This document shows positions 6,728 through 12,979 of a stretch of DNA of 27,515 bases, piece after piece. A model generated the notes under the pieces. It was not told the DNA's origin. It was given only the letters and a program-made list of their open reading frames with translations, and ran no database searches. Made by a program: the position numbers and the translations under genes. Position 1 is the stretch's first letter; the number at the start of each line of letters is the position of its first letter. The DNA is from a virus, in the IMG/VR virus record IMGVR_UViG_3300032334_002066, positions 1 through 27,515 of that record; one strand, written 5' to 3'.

Positions 6728-7486
6728 ATGAAAGAAACAGAAAACATTAAAGACCCAAACCAATTAGATTTATTTGCAGGTATATTGTTGACAACTGAAC
6801 AGCAAGAACAAGTAAATACCTATATTGAAAATCAAAAGAAAAATTCAGAGTACGCTCAAAATAGACATAAATACGTTGTAGCATTTTTACTTGAAAATAA
6901 TTTTGTTGAAGGTGTTCATTTTGAACAAAGTTGTAAAGTAACTATTGAAACACGCAATACAAGGTTAGGTTATAGTTACAACAACACATCATTTGAAGCT
7001 GAAGTTGAATATGAAAAATGTGATTCACAAATATATTTGCTAGGACAAAACTTTTATGTGTGGGAAGCAGATAAAAAACTCAAACCTGCTAAATTCTCTT
7101 TTGATGTAGAAAAAGGTAAAATTCAATGTGGTTCAATTACAGAACAGTATCGTTTCTACAAACCGAAAACAATACTTGAAAAATTACAACTCCATAATAA
7201 AGCAGCAGCAAACCAATTTGAAGAGTATAAAAAGAAAGCAAACCTAGAAAAAAACACAATTAACAAATATACAAAACTATACCCAGATGCTGAAGTAATA
7301 AGTAAAGATGGTTATACTAAGTATAGAGGTTCATTTAAAATAGTTGAAGTTAAATTCAAATCAGGTAGTTATGTTCAATTTGAATTAGATACTTACAACA
7401 ATAAAGAATACATAGGTAAACGGTTTGATGCTGAACTTGAAAAACTCACAGCAGAGGAATTGTTAGAAAAGTTTAACAATCAATAA
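6728..7486 (+). CDS. Hypothetical protein with sliding-clamp-binding motif, 252 aa
   Basis: No catalytic domain recognised. Residues 12-16 read QLDLF, an exact match to the bacterial beta-clamp-binding pentapeptide QL(S/D)LF, placed in a flexible N-terminus where such motifs work. The middle is beta-rich with paired strands (residues 70-130), followed by a Lys-rich helical segment (about 150-178) and a C-terminal strand-helix part. By inference it binds the host or phage sliding clamp, as a replication partner or as an inhibitor. Monocistronic behind the promoter at 6668. Confidence 0.7.
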   Translation: MKETENIKDPNQLDLFAGILLTTEQQEQVNTYIENQKKNSEYAQNRHKYVVAFLLENNFVEGVHFEQSCKVTIETRNTRLGYSYNNTSFEAEVEYEKCDSQIYLLGQNFYVWEADKKLKPAKFSFDVEKGKIQCGSITEQYRFYKPKTILEKLQLHNKAAANQFEEYKKKANLEKNTINKYTKLYPDAEVISKDGYTKYRGSFKIVEVKFKSGSYVQFELDTYNNKEYIGKRFDAELEKLTAEELLEKFNNQ

Positions 7487-7490
7487 AAAA

Positions 7491-7523
7491 GGAAGCCCTC
7501 AATTAAGAGGGCTTTCGTATATT
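7491..7523 (+). promoter_or_regulatory. Phage promoter fused to a terminator-like hairpin
   Basis: GGAAGC 7491-7496, 17 nt, TTCGTATATT 7514-7523. GGAAGCCCTC (7491-7500) pairs with GAGGGCTTTC (7507-7516) around the loop AATTAA, so the -35 and the start of the -10 lie in the same stem. Serves 7547-8322. Confidence 0.8.
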
Positions 7524-7546
7524 TCAAGTAAGAAAAAGAGAAAGTT

Positions 7547-7825
7547 ATGAAAGAAATGTTAGTAGAAAAATTAGTTAAACATTACAGAACAAGCGGTTGT
7601 GATAGATATGGTCAGTTAAACACAATATCAGCAAGACAAATAGCTAAAACTGATGAAGAAATGGAAGTACTAAAAGAAATAGTACAAGTTGCGTTAGTTG
7701 GTTACCAATATGGTACATACGAAGGTATATTTCCATGGGGTAAATTTAAGGATAGTAATGTAGAACAGATGTGTAAAGAAGCATTCGCTCAAAACCCATC
7801 AAGAAATAATGGTAATCATTGGTAA
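7547..7825 (+). CDS. Hypothetical protein, 92 aa
   Basis: Helical N-terminal half with a YRTSGCDRYGQLNTISARQIAKT stretch, then an aromatic/Gly-rich segment (VGYQYGTYEGIFPWGKF). Unrecognised. First gene of a three-gene operon (7547, 7838, 8038) behind the hairpin promoter at 7491. The start has the AAAGTTATG context. Confidence 0.65.
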   Translation: MKEMLVEKLVKHYRTSGCDRYGQLNTISARQIAKTDEEMEVLKEIVQVALVGYQYGTYEGIFPWGKFKDSNVEQMCKEAFAQNPSRNNGNHW

Positions 7826-7837
7826 AAAATAAAAGTT

Positions 7838-8041
7838 ATGACAGAAAAAATGCAAGAAAATCCACAAAGAGTTAAATTAGTAATTGATGTACTCAAAGAT
7901 ATAGAAGTGGATGGTGAAACAATGCAATGCATTCTTAAAGAAATAAAAATGGACTGGCAAATGTTAAGACAATTAATGTTAACAATGCCAATTGAACAAG
8001 TAGAATATTTAATTGAAGAACGTAAAGATTTAGGATTATGA
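7838..8041 (+). CDS. Hypothetical protein, 67 aa
   Basis: Helical, Met- and Glu-rich (LVIDVLKDIEVDGETMQCILKEIKMDWQMLRQLM), ending VEYLIEERKDLGL. The final (K/R)DLGL also ends the 8795 gene (RDLGL), and GLGL ends 9421. No known domain. It overlaps the next gene by 4 nt (ATGA). Confidence 0.65.
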   Translation: MTEKMQENPQRVKLVIDVLKDIEVDGETMQCILKEIKMDWQMLRQLMLTMPIEQVEYLIEERKDLGL

Positions 8042-8322
8042 AATTTGATTTTGAAAGAGGAAAAAAACAATTGCTAGAGTGGATGGACACTGAATTTGAT
8101 TGTTCATATGGTTATACACTCCAGTACATTAAGGAAATAGATGATATAGATGATATTGAATTTGAAGTAGAATCGTTTCGTCGATTTGAACGAGATTGGA
8201 AAGAAAAAATATCATCAATTCAAAAAGCAACTACACTGAGAGAAGTGTTTGTAGCATTGGAAGACACTGCTATTGAAAGTGATGATAATTTTATTATTGA
8301 ACTTTTTACAACAGAGGAATAA
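8038..8322 (+). CDS. Hypothetical protein, 94 aa
   Basis: Acidic helical protein with a run of Asp/Ile pairs (EIDDIDDIEFEVESF, about residues 38-52). No domain recognised. Third gene of the 7547 operon. Its last codons (Glu-Glu-stop) form the GGAATA box of the next promoter. Confidence 0.65.
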   Translation: MKFDFERGKKQLLEWMDTEFDCSYGYTLQYIKEIDDIDDIEFEVESFRRFERDWKEKISSIQKATTLREVFVALEDTAIESDDNFIIELFTTEE

Positions 8323-8348
8323 GCTTATTAAAAGAAATTTCGTATATT
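8316..8348 (+). promoter_or_regulatory. Phage promoter, consensus form
   Basis: GGAATA 8316-8321 spans the end and stop of the upstream gene. Seventeen nt, TTCGTATATT 8339-8348, then GTATAA. Serves the 8370 gene. Confidence 0.8.
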
Positions 8349-8369
8349 GAGTGTATAAAAAAAGAAAAT

Positions 8370-8753
8370 ATGAGCACAAGAAGTAGAATAGCAATTGAAA
8401 ACGAATCAGGTATAGTAAATTCAATTTACTGTCATTTTGATGGGTATATTAGTGGTGTAGGTAAAACATTATTCAACCACTACGATAAAGAAAAATTACA
8501 AAAACTAATTGAACTAGGAGATATCAGTTCATTAGGAGAATCAACAATAGATACAGTAGCATATTGTCGTGATCGAGGTGAAGATTTTCATTCAACTAGT
8601 TATTTAGATGTTGAAGGTTTGTTTGAGTTAGGTTTTGAAAGTGGAGCAGAATATGTCTATTGCTTAAACAGAGATGGCATTTGGTTAGTGAATAGGTATG
8701 GCTCTAGCAATGTAGAGATATTAAAAGAAACATTAGAGGAAGAGGGTTTGTAA
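8370..8753 (+). CDS. Conserved phage protein, STRS/IYCHFDGY family, 127 aa
   Basis: It begins MSTRSRIAIENESGIVNSIYCHFDGYISGVGKTL, a signature I recall from a broadly distributed phage protein (Bacteroidota, proteobacterial and cyanobacterial phages), followed by LGDISSLGES and a C-terminal VYCLNRDGIWLV strand. The GVGKT string is not a P-loop: glycines and spacing are incomplete and it sits after a CHFDGY strand. Function unknown. The -35 box of the next promoter lies in its final Glu codons. Confidence 0.75.
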   Translation: MSTRSRIAIENESGIVNSIYCHFDGYISGVGKTLFNHYDKEKLQKLIELGDISSLGESTIDTVAYCRDRGEDFHSTSYLDVEGLFELGFESGAEYVYCLNRDGIWLVNRYGSSNVEILKETLEEEGL

Positions 8754-8770
8754 ACTCTCTTTCGTATATT
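8738..8770 (+). promoter_or_regulatory. Phage promoter with hairpin across stop codon
   Basis: GGAAGA 8738-8743 lies in the upstream coding end; 17 nt; TTCGTATATT 8761-8770. An 8-bp stem (8741-8748 with 8753-8760, loop TGTA) spans the stop codon. Serves the 8795 gene. Confidence 0.75.
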
Positions 8771-8794
8771 ACAATAAATTAAAAAGAAAAAAAT

Positions 8795-9028
8795 ATGAAA
8801 AATTCAACAATTGAAATAGTAATAGGTGCATTACAAAGTGCAGTAAAAGAATCAGATAGAATGCTTGCTGATATAGAAACACATCCAGCTCGAACAGTTG
8901 GTTTCTTGCAAGGTACAATCAATGCTACTATTTCGTTTCTGAAAGAACAATTAGCAGATGAAGAAGCATTAGCAATGATAGAACGATTAGAAGATGAGGA
9001 CTTTGTCAAAAGAGATTTAGGATTGTAA
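8795..9028 (+). CDS. Hypothetical helical protein, 77 aa
   Basis: Almost entirely helical: IEIVIGALQSAVKESDRML, then GFLQGTINATISFLKEQLADEEALAMIERLEDEDF, ending VKRDLGL. Looks like a two- or three-helix bundle. The DLGL end is shared with the 7838 gene, and GL with 9421. No function known. Confidence 0.65.
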   Translation: MKNSTIEIVIGALQSAVKESDRMLADIETHPARTVGFLQGTINATISFLKEQLADEEALAMIERLEDEDFVKRDLGL

Positions 9029-9032
9029 TAAA

Positions 9033-9065
9033 GGAAGCCCTTAATTAAAAGGGCTTTCGTATATT
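9033..9065 (+). promoter_or_regulatory. Phage promoter fused to a terminator-like hairpin
   Basis: GGAAGC 9033-9038, 17 nt, TTCGTATATT 9056-9065. GGAAGCCCTT (9033-9042) pairs with AAGGGCTTTC (9049-9058) around AATTAA. Serves the 9086 gene. Confidence 0.8.
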
Positions 9066-9085
9066 TCAAGTATAAAAAGAGAAAG

Positions 9086-9373
9086 ATGAATAAAACACAA
9101 AAACAAAAAGAAAAAATTAAACGATTCCTAACATTTGTAAATGAAGTATTTCCAAACTATGAAATAGATGATTGTGGGGATGATGGAGGTAGAATTAGTT
9201 TCGTACCAACCAAATTTGAAGGATGGCAAAGTGATAACACAATTGAATTTCAACGTTCACGCTTAGACTTGTGTATATTGAATTGTGCTTCAGCTCAAGT
9301 AAAAGAAGATTTTAGAGTGATGGAAGGGATGTTAAAAGTTATTCAAAAAGAAGTAGAGGAAATAGAAGTATAA
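9086..9373 (+). CDS. Hypothetical protein, 95 aa
   Basis: Basic N-terminus (NKTQKQKEKIKRFLTF), central acidic-Gly turn (DDCGDDGGRISFVP), and a C-terminal amphipathic helix (VMEGMLKVIQKEVEEIEV). Three Cys but no metal-site spacing. Function unknown. Single-gene unit; the next promoter's -35 (GGAAAT) lies in its last codons. Confidence 0.65.
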   Translation: MNKTQKQKEKIKRFLTFVNEVFPNYEIDDCGDDGGRISFVPTKFEGWQSDNTIEFQRSRLDLCILNCASAQVKEDFRVMEGMLKVIQKEVEEIEV

Positions 9374-9390
9374 AATAGATTTCGTATATT
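9358..9390 (+). promoter_or_regulatory. Phage promoter with -35 inside coding sequence
   Basis: GGAAAT 9358-9363 in the end of the 9086 gene, 17 nt, TTCGTATATT 9381-9390. Serves the 9421 gene. Confidence 0.7.
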
Positions 9391-9420
9391 AAAGTAAATA
9401 AAAAAGAAAAAATAAAAGTT

Positions 9421-9804
9421 ATGAAAAAAGAAGAGTTAGTAAAACAGTTAGAAGCAGCAAAAACATTATCATCACAAGTTGATATTGATAAAGTAATTGT
9501 ACTTATCCAACAATTGGAAACAGAAAAGAAAAGTGGATTTACACAGGAATTAGCAGATGAAATTGCTAATGAAATTGAGCGTTGTTTAGATAACAATTGT
9601 GATGATTTAGTTGATAAGGATAATGCTGAGTTTTCAATTGGTTATGGAAATGTAATTGAATTAGATAGTTGTCAGATTAATGTTTATGATACAATGGATC
9701 ATATCACAGCATGTTTAGAGAAATTTGTTGTTGAAGAAGATGATGAATGTGGACCAAGTGAAAATAATGTAATGCAATCGATCAATGAAGGATTAGGATT
9801 GTAA
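9421..9804 (+). CDS. Hypothetical protein, 127 aa
   Basis: A helical N-terminus with possible short coiled coil (EELVKQLEAAKTLSSQVDIDKVIVLIQQLETEK, residues 4-36), then a domain of mixed structure containing CLDNNCDDL and an ELDSCQINVYD strand. Four Cys, without a clear zinc pattern. Acidic overall. Ends GLGL. Single-gene unit behind the promoter at 9358. Confidence 0.65.
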   Translation: MKKEELVKQLEAAKTLSSQVDIDKVIVLIQQLETEKKSGFTQELADEIANEIERCLDNNCDDLVDKDNAEFSIGYGNVIELDSCQINVYDTMDHITACLEKFVVEEDDECGPSENNVMQSINEGLGL

Positions 9805-9827
9805 TAGTAAAATAGAAATTTAATAAA

Positions 9828-9860
9828 GGAAGCCCTCAATCAAGAGGGCTTTCGTATATT
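9828..9860 (+). promoter_or_regulatory. Phage promoter fused to a terminator-like hairpin
   Basis: GGAAGC 9828-9833, 17 nt, TTCGTATATT 9851-9860. GGAAGCCCTC (9828-9837) pairs with GAGGGCTTTC (9844-9853) around AATCAA. Nearly the same sequence as at 7491. Serves the 9884 gene. Confidence 0.8.
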
Positions 9861-9883
9861 TCAGTAAATTAAAAAGAAAGGTT

Positions 9884-10351
9884 ATGAAAAGTATTTGTTC
9901 AGCAGATCATATTGTTGGATACAACGAAAGTGCAATTGCTAAAGGTGAAAATAACGATTGTGTAGTTAGAGCAATCGCTTCAACGTTTGGATTAGAATAT
10001 GACGTTGCACATAAGTTTGCAGCAGATAAATTAAAAAGACAACCACGAAAAGGTACATTCAATACTGCATTGAAACTTAGTTCATGGATGGACAACATCA
10101 AAGGTATTCCATATTCAGTTATACCAAAAGAAAACCTAATGTATCCAGGTTCAGCAAGACATCAAAAGAATGGTGGTAAACCAACAAACATAACATTGTC
10201 AATGTTTATTGAAAAATACCCTAAAGGAAAATACCTCGTCATCAAGAAAGGCCATGCATTTTCAGTGATTGATGGTGTTGTTGTTGGAAATAAAAGCGAC
10301 GGAAACCATTTGAGAGTAAAAATATATTTTGCACTTAAAGTAGAGGAATAA
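9884..10351 (+). CDS. Papain-fold cysteine-peptidase-like phage protein, 155 aa
   Basis: Pattern NDCVVRAIA at residues 24-32 places Cys26 at the start of a helix, as the nucleophile does in papain-like/C39-like folds. The second catalytic element is GHAFSVIDG at 123-131 (His124, Asp130). Between them are GTFNTALKL and a LSMFIEKYPKGKYLVI strand typical of the same family in phages. It may cleave or modify a host peptide, or be a transglutaminase-like relative; no substrate can be named. Single gene behind the hairpin promoter at 9828. Confidence 0.7.
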   Translation: MKSICSADHIVGYNESAIAKGENNDCVVRAIASTFGLEYDVAHKFAADKLKRQPRKGTFNTALKLSSWMDNIKGIPYSVIPKENLMYPGSARHQKNGGKPTNITLSMFIEKYPKGKYLVIKKGHAFSVIDGVVVGNKSDGNHLRVKIYFALKVEE

Positions 10352-10377
10352 AAGATATAAAAAAGATTTCGTATATT
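10345..10377 (+). promoter_or_regulatory. Phage promoter, consensus form
   Basis: GGAATA 10345-10350 spans the last Glu codon and stop of the peptidase-like gene. Seventeen nt, TTCGTATATT 10368-10377. Serves the 10424 gene. Confidence 0.8.
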
Positions 10378-10423
10378 GAAAGTAAGAAAAGAGAAAATAA
10401 ATTAAATAAAAAAAAGAAAAATT

Positions 10424-10759
10424 ATGAAAATTACAAGCAAAACATTAATGGTTGGATTCGAAACAGAAGTAAAATTAGGAAATAATGATGCAATTGAAAT
10501 GACATTACAACACCAAGCATTCATTTATGAAAGTAAAGATGGTAGTGTTGGTGTTGATTTAGATTTAGGTATTGATGTATTAAATGTAAAATTCTTAGGA
10601 ATTGATGTTGATTCAAGTTTCGAAGGATATAAACAATTTAGAGCACAATTAAAAGATTTAGGTATTGATTTAGATAAATTGATTAATGAAAAAGAAGAAG
10701 AATTAGCTAATTCAGGACTTGAAGATAAATTGAAATTAATGTTTAGAGATAAAATTTAA
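10424..10759 (+). CDS. Hypothetical protein, 111 aa
   Basis: Beta-rich N-terminal two thirds with short internal repeats of LGIDV/LGIDL (VDLDLGIDVLNVKFLGIDVDSS, then KDLGIDLDK) and a helical, Glu/Lys-rich C-terminus. The GID repeats suggest a short solenoid or repeated strand-turn. Unrecognised. Single gene unit. Confidence 0.65.
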   Translation: MKITSKTLMVGFETEVKLGNNDAIEMTLQHQAFIYESKDGSVGVDLDLGIDVLNVKFLGIDVDSSFEGYKQFRAQLKDLGIDLDKLINEKEEELANSGLEDKLKLMFRDKI

Positions 10760-10760
10760 G

Positions 10761-10793
10761 GGAATAAGAGGTGTAAGCCTCTTTTCGTATATT
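10761..10793 (+). promoter_or_regulatory. Phage promoter with spacer hairpin
   Basis: GGAATA 10761-10766, 17 nt, TTCGTATATT 10784-10793. AAGAGG (10766-10771) pairs with CCTCTT (10778-10783). Serves 10828, 11036 and 11268. Confidence 0.75.
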
Positions 10794-10827
10794 GAATGTA
10801 TAAATTAAGAAAATAAAAAGAAAAGTT

Positions 10828-11034
10828 ATGAAAAAAATAAACATTAAAGAATTAGGTAAAGAATTTAGCATATTTGGTAATAAAGGAAATGTATGGAGCA
10901 ATACAGCACATGCTTATAAATCAGGTGTAGGTAATTTATGTGGTACACCAGCATTGAGTTCTAACCATGCTAGAATGGAAGGTATTGAAGAAGTGGGTTG
11001 TGAAAAGTGTTTAGAGATATTGAAAGGTAAATAA
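10828..11034 (+). CDS. Small Cys/His (zinc-site-like) phage protein, 68 aa
   Basis: Candidate metal ligands are His28, Cys38, Cys58 and Cys61, in the pattern NTAHAY...LCGTPALSSNHARMEGIEEVGCEKC. The LCGTPALS...GCxKCL arrangement recurs, as I recall, in small phage and bacteroidal proteins, with no known function. First gene of the 10828-11408 operon; the next start follows after 1 nt. Confidence 0.7.
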   Translation: MKKINIKELGKEFSIFGNKGNVWSNTAHAYKSGVGNLCGTPALSSNHARMEGIEEVGCEKCLEILKGK

Positions 11035-11035
11035 T

Positions 11036-11287
11036 ATGAAACAAACAGCAGTAGAGTGGTTGGATGAACAACTACAAATAATGGACTCTAAATCTTATAA
11101 CAATTTAATTCAAATTGAAATGGGAAGAGATAATTATAGAGAGATTATTCAACAAGCCAAAGAGATGGAGAAAGCCCAGATAATGGAGGCTTATTTGATA
11201 AGATATGAAGGTATAAATGATAATGTAGCAGAACAATACTATAAAGAAACCTATAAATCAGAACAATATGACAGCAAAACAAATTGA
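11036..11287 (+). CDS. EMEKEQI-family phage protein, copy 3, 83 aa
   Basis: Begins MKQTAVEWLDEQLQIMD, with QAKEMEKAQIMEAY near residue 50 and EQYYKETYKSEQYDSKTN at the end. Closest to copy 2 at 5483: the first nine residues are identical and the core is shared. Copies 1 and 2 lie about 5.5 kb upstream in tandem, so this one arose by a dispersed duplication or separate acquisition. The end overlaps the next small gene by 20 nt. Confidence 0.75.
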   Translation: MKQTAVEWLDEQLQIMDSKSYNNLIQIEMGRDNYREIIQQAKEMEKAQIMEAYLIRYEGINDNVAEQYYKETYKSEQYDSKTN

Positions 11288-11408
11288 TAACATGTCAATT
11301 GAAGCCATTGAAGAATTAGCCAATACATTAAATGAAAAAGAATTAAGTAAATGGTCTGGAAATGGTTATAGTGGAGCTAGTTACATTGAAATTATTAAAA
11401 GTAGATAA
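11268..11408 (+). CDS. Small hypothetical protein, 46 aa
   Basis: ATG at 11268, stop TAA at 11406-11408. Sequence MTAKQIDNMSIEAIEELANTL then ELSKWSGNGYSGASYIEIIKSR, mostly helical. It overlaps the EMEKEQI copy 3 by 20 nt and is followed directly by the next promoter (GGAATA at 11411), which supports its stop as the operon end. Confidence 0.6.
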   Translation: MTAKQIDNMSIEAIEELANTLNEKELSKWSGNGYSGASYIEIIKSR

Positions 11409-11410
11409 AG

Positions 11411-11443
11411 GGAATAAAATAGGTAAAATAGAGATCGTATATT
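11411..11443 (+). promoter_or_regulatory. Phage promoter, ATCGTATATT variant
   Basis: GGAATA 11411-11416, 17 nt, ATCGTATATT 11434-11443. Spacer contains AATAGAG as at 11693. Serves the 11465 gene. Confidence 0.75.
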
Positions 11444-11464
11444 GAATGTATAAAAAGAGAGAAA

Positions 11465-11692
11465 ATGAAAAAATTATTAGGGTATAAGTGGAAATCACAA
11501 CAAACAAGAAAAGATAATGTTGATCTAGTTTTAGATATAATTGGATTAGGTCCAAATCAAGATAGAATGTATTGTTCCTTAGCAACAGAAATAAAAGACA
11601 TACGTGTTGTGTTTCTTCCAAACACACCTTCTCATATTTTATTAAGTAATAGTGGGGTGTTGGATGAATTATTTGAACCTGTATTTAATTAA
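11465..11692 (+). CDS. Hypothetical protein, 75 aa
   Basis: Basic start (MKKLLGYKWKSQQTRKDN) followed by alternating strands (VDLVLDIIGLGP, DIRVVFLPNTPSHILLS). Unrecognised small alpha/beta protein. Single-gene unit behind the promoter at 11411. Confidence 0.6.
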   Translation: MKKLLGYKWKSQQTRKDNVDLVLDIIGLGPNQDRMYCSLATEIKDIRVVFLPNTPSHILLSNSGVLDELFEPVFN

Positions 11693-11725
11693 GGAATAGA
11701 AAATATAAAATAGAGATCGTATATT
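11693..11725 (+). promoter_or_regulatory. Phage promoter, ATCGTATATT variant
   Basis: GGAATA 11693-11698 immediately after the stop codon, 17 nt, ATCGTATATT 11716-11725. Serves the 11753 gene. Confidence 0.75.
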
Positions 11726-11752
11726 TAATGTATAATAAAAAAAATAAAGGTT

Positions 11753-11974
11753 ATGAATTTAATTAAACAAACTGAAAATAAAACAACATCAAAAACATTT
11801 ACTTTCCAATATGGGGAAGATTGGTTTAATGATTATTTAGTTTACACTGAATGGTATAAGGAAAATGGTAAAGTAATTGATTTTAAATTAGTTGATCAAA
11901 ATGGAAACACAATTAACGATCAATCACTAATTGAAGCTATCCAAGAACAAGTAGATAATATGATAGAGGACTAA
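11753..11974 (+). CDS. Hypothetical protein, 73 aa
   Basis: Thr-rich strand (TENKTTSKTFTFQYGEDWF), aromatic middle (YLVYTEWYKENGKVIDF) and acidic amphipathic C-terminal helix (LIEAIQEQVDNMIED). Unrecognised. Single-gene unit; its stop overlaps the -35 (GGACTA) of the next promoter. Confidence 0.6.
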   Translation: MNLIKQTENKTTSKTFTFQYGEDWFNDYLVYTEWYKENGKVIDFKLVDQNGNTINDQSLIEAIQEQVDNMIED

Positions 11975-12000
11975 GAAATATAAAATAGAGATCGTATATT
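11968..12000 (+). promoter_or_regulatory. Phage promoter, degenerate -35
   Basis: GGACTA 11968-11973 covers the end of the 11753 gene and its stop, 17 nt, ATCGTATATT 11991-12000. Serves 12026 and 12195. Confidence 0.65.
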
Positions 12001-12025
12001 CAGTGTATAATAAAAAGAAAGAAAG

Positions 12026-12181
12026 ATGTATAGTTTAGATTGTGATTATTTTGTAGAGGAGTTCAGTTCAATAGAAAAATTGATATACTATGTGGAACAA
12101 GTAGGAATGGATCCTAATTATGAAATAACACGAAATGGAAAACCAACAGGAGAATACCTGAGTGAATTGATTAGATATTAA
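12026..12181 (+). CDS. Small hypothetical protein, 51 aa
   Basis: ATG at 12026, stop TAA 12179-12181. It reads MYSLDCDYFVEEFSSIEKLIYYVEQVGMDPNYEI and ends GEYLSELIRY. Acidic, Tyr-rich and helical. It sits 25 nt downstream of the promoter at 11968-12000 and 13 nt before the next gene. Function unknown. Confidence 0.55.
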   Translation: MYSLDCDYFVEEFSSIEKLIYYVEQVGMDPNYEITRNGKPTGEYLSELIRY

Positions 12182-12194
12182 AAAAATAGAAATT

Positions 12195-12374
12195 ATGAGT
12201 GATAAAGAATTGTTAGAAATGATCATCAATGATATTGAATTGTTGAAATTAATACTAGATAGAGGAGATATTGATGTGTATGGTTTTTGTGAGGAAGTAA
12301 TCCATTTAAAGGATTTTGTTGAAGGACAAATGAAAATCAACGATGAACATCACCAACAGGAATCGTCAAAATAA
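12195..12374 (+). CDS. Small hypothetical protein, 59 aa, C-terminus in a repeat
   Basis: ATG at 12195, stop TAA 12372-12374. A helical, acidic protein (LLEMIINDIELLKLILDRGDIDVYGF). Its last 14 residues (MKINDEHHQQESSK) are encoded by the first copy of the degenerate repeat that continues into non-coding DNA. The end of the gene may have been formed by, or eroded into, that repeat. Unrecognised. Confidence 0.55.
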   Translation: MSDKELLEMIINDIELLKLILDRGDIDVYGFCEEVIHLKDFVEGQMKINDEHHQQESSK

Positions 12375-12543
12375 TTGAGATAAACGTGTAAACAACGCGA
12401 ACGAACATCGTCAATGACGATCATCAACAAAACGGAAATCATCGATGATCATCACCAACAGGAATCATCAATGTGTGGAATGAACATCAACATGGGGAAC
12501 GTCAATTGTTAATGATGATTATCAACAAAACGGGAATCGTTAA
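12342..12543 (+). repeat. Degenerate ~100-bp tandem duplication made of 28-30-bp units
   Basis: Four related units: 12342-12369, 12416-12445, 12444-12471 and 12514-12543. Units 1 and 3 share CACCAACAGGAATC; units 2 and 4 share AACAAAACGG. Units 1 and 3 are 102 nt apart, units 2 and 4 are 98 nt apart, so the block is a ~100-bp duplication. All units carry GATxA(T/A)(C/T)ATCA. Candidate iterons of a replication origin or protein-binding array. Confidence 0.55.
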
Positions 12544-12882
12544 TAGTATGTGACAAGTGTGTTTTACAATGGATGGTGTGAAAAAATAGTGTATCTAACC
12601 CCCCCATGAATCGCCCCAACCATTTTTAACCCCTTCCAAAAGTATATACAAAAACACACGTCCCCTACGTGAAAAACGGGGGAAAGGGGGGTAAAAAATA
12701 GTAAAAAACATTTGGAAACCTGGGTAATTTTTCATATATTTCACATATGTATACGGGAACAAAATGATGTTCTCCGTCATGGAAACGGGTAACGGATAGA
12801 TACAGCGTTAAGGGCACGAAAATATCCCCAGGACCTACAAAACACGGAAATCGTCACGGATGTTCATTGTCAGGAAATCAAC
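12544..12882. other. Non-coding, C- and G-run-containing structured region
   Basis: No convincing gene. It contains C-runs (from 12599; CCCCTTCC near 12630) and complementary G-runs (GGGGGAAAGGGGGG, 12678-12691) that can form a long-range stem, with a perfect internal hairpin CACGT-CCCCT-ACGTG (12657-12671). The base composition is unlike the flanking genes. A 61-codon minus-strand frame (12595-12780) is judged spurious. Could be an origin, packaging or regulatory region, or an ncRNA. Confidence 0.4.
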
Positions 12883-12910
12883 AAAAAAAGCTTGCAAAGA
12901 AATTGCAGGC
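12883..12910 (-). terminator. Minus-strand intrinsic-terminator-like hairpin
   Basis: GCTTGCAA (12890-12897), loop AGAAA, TTGCAGGC (12903-12910) form an 8-bp stem with one G-T pair. On the + strand seven As precede it, so on the minus strand the stem is followed by seven Ts, as in an intrinsic terminator. No minus-strand gene is known here. Confidence 0.4.
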
Positions 12911-12924
12911 CATCATACTGCTTA

Positions 12925-12957
12925 GGAATACTTTTTATCAAACAATTTTCGTATATT
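12925..12957 (+). promoter_or_regulatory. Phage promoter, consensus form
   Basis: GGAATA 12925-12930, 17 nt, TTCGTATATT 12948-12957. The first promoter after the non-coding region; serves the 12980 gene. Confidence 0.75.
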
Positions 12958-12979
12958 TAAAATGAAAGAAGAAAATAAA

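Noticed and set aside
8448-8480. GVGKT in the 8370 protein as a Walker A motif
   Set aside because: The required GxxxxGK[ST] pattern is not met, and there is no Walker B or ATPase context; this is a conserved phage family with another fold.
12342-12543. Repeats as a CRISPR array
   Set aside because: Units are degenerate, irregularly spaced (28-74 nt between starts) and lack constant-length spacers or cas genes.
12731-12740. TTCATATATT in the non-coding region as a promoter
   Set aside because: The -35 position reads ACATTT, and GGAAAC lies at the wrong spacing (11 nt); no gene starts nearby.
12595-12780. 61-codon minus-strand frame in the non-coding region
   Set aside because: Its residues come largely from C/G runs and AT repeats, there is no promoter or A-rich leader, and the nearby minus-strand terminator lies upstream of it in that direction, not downstream.
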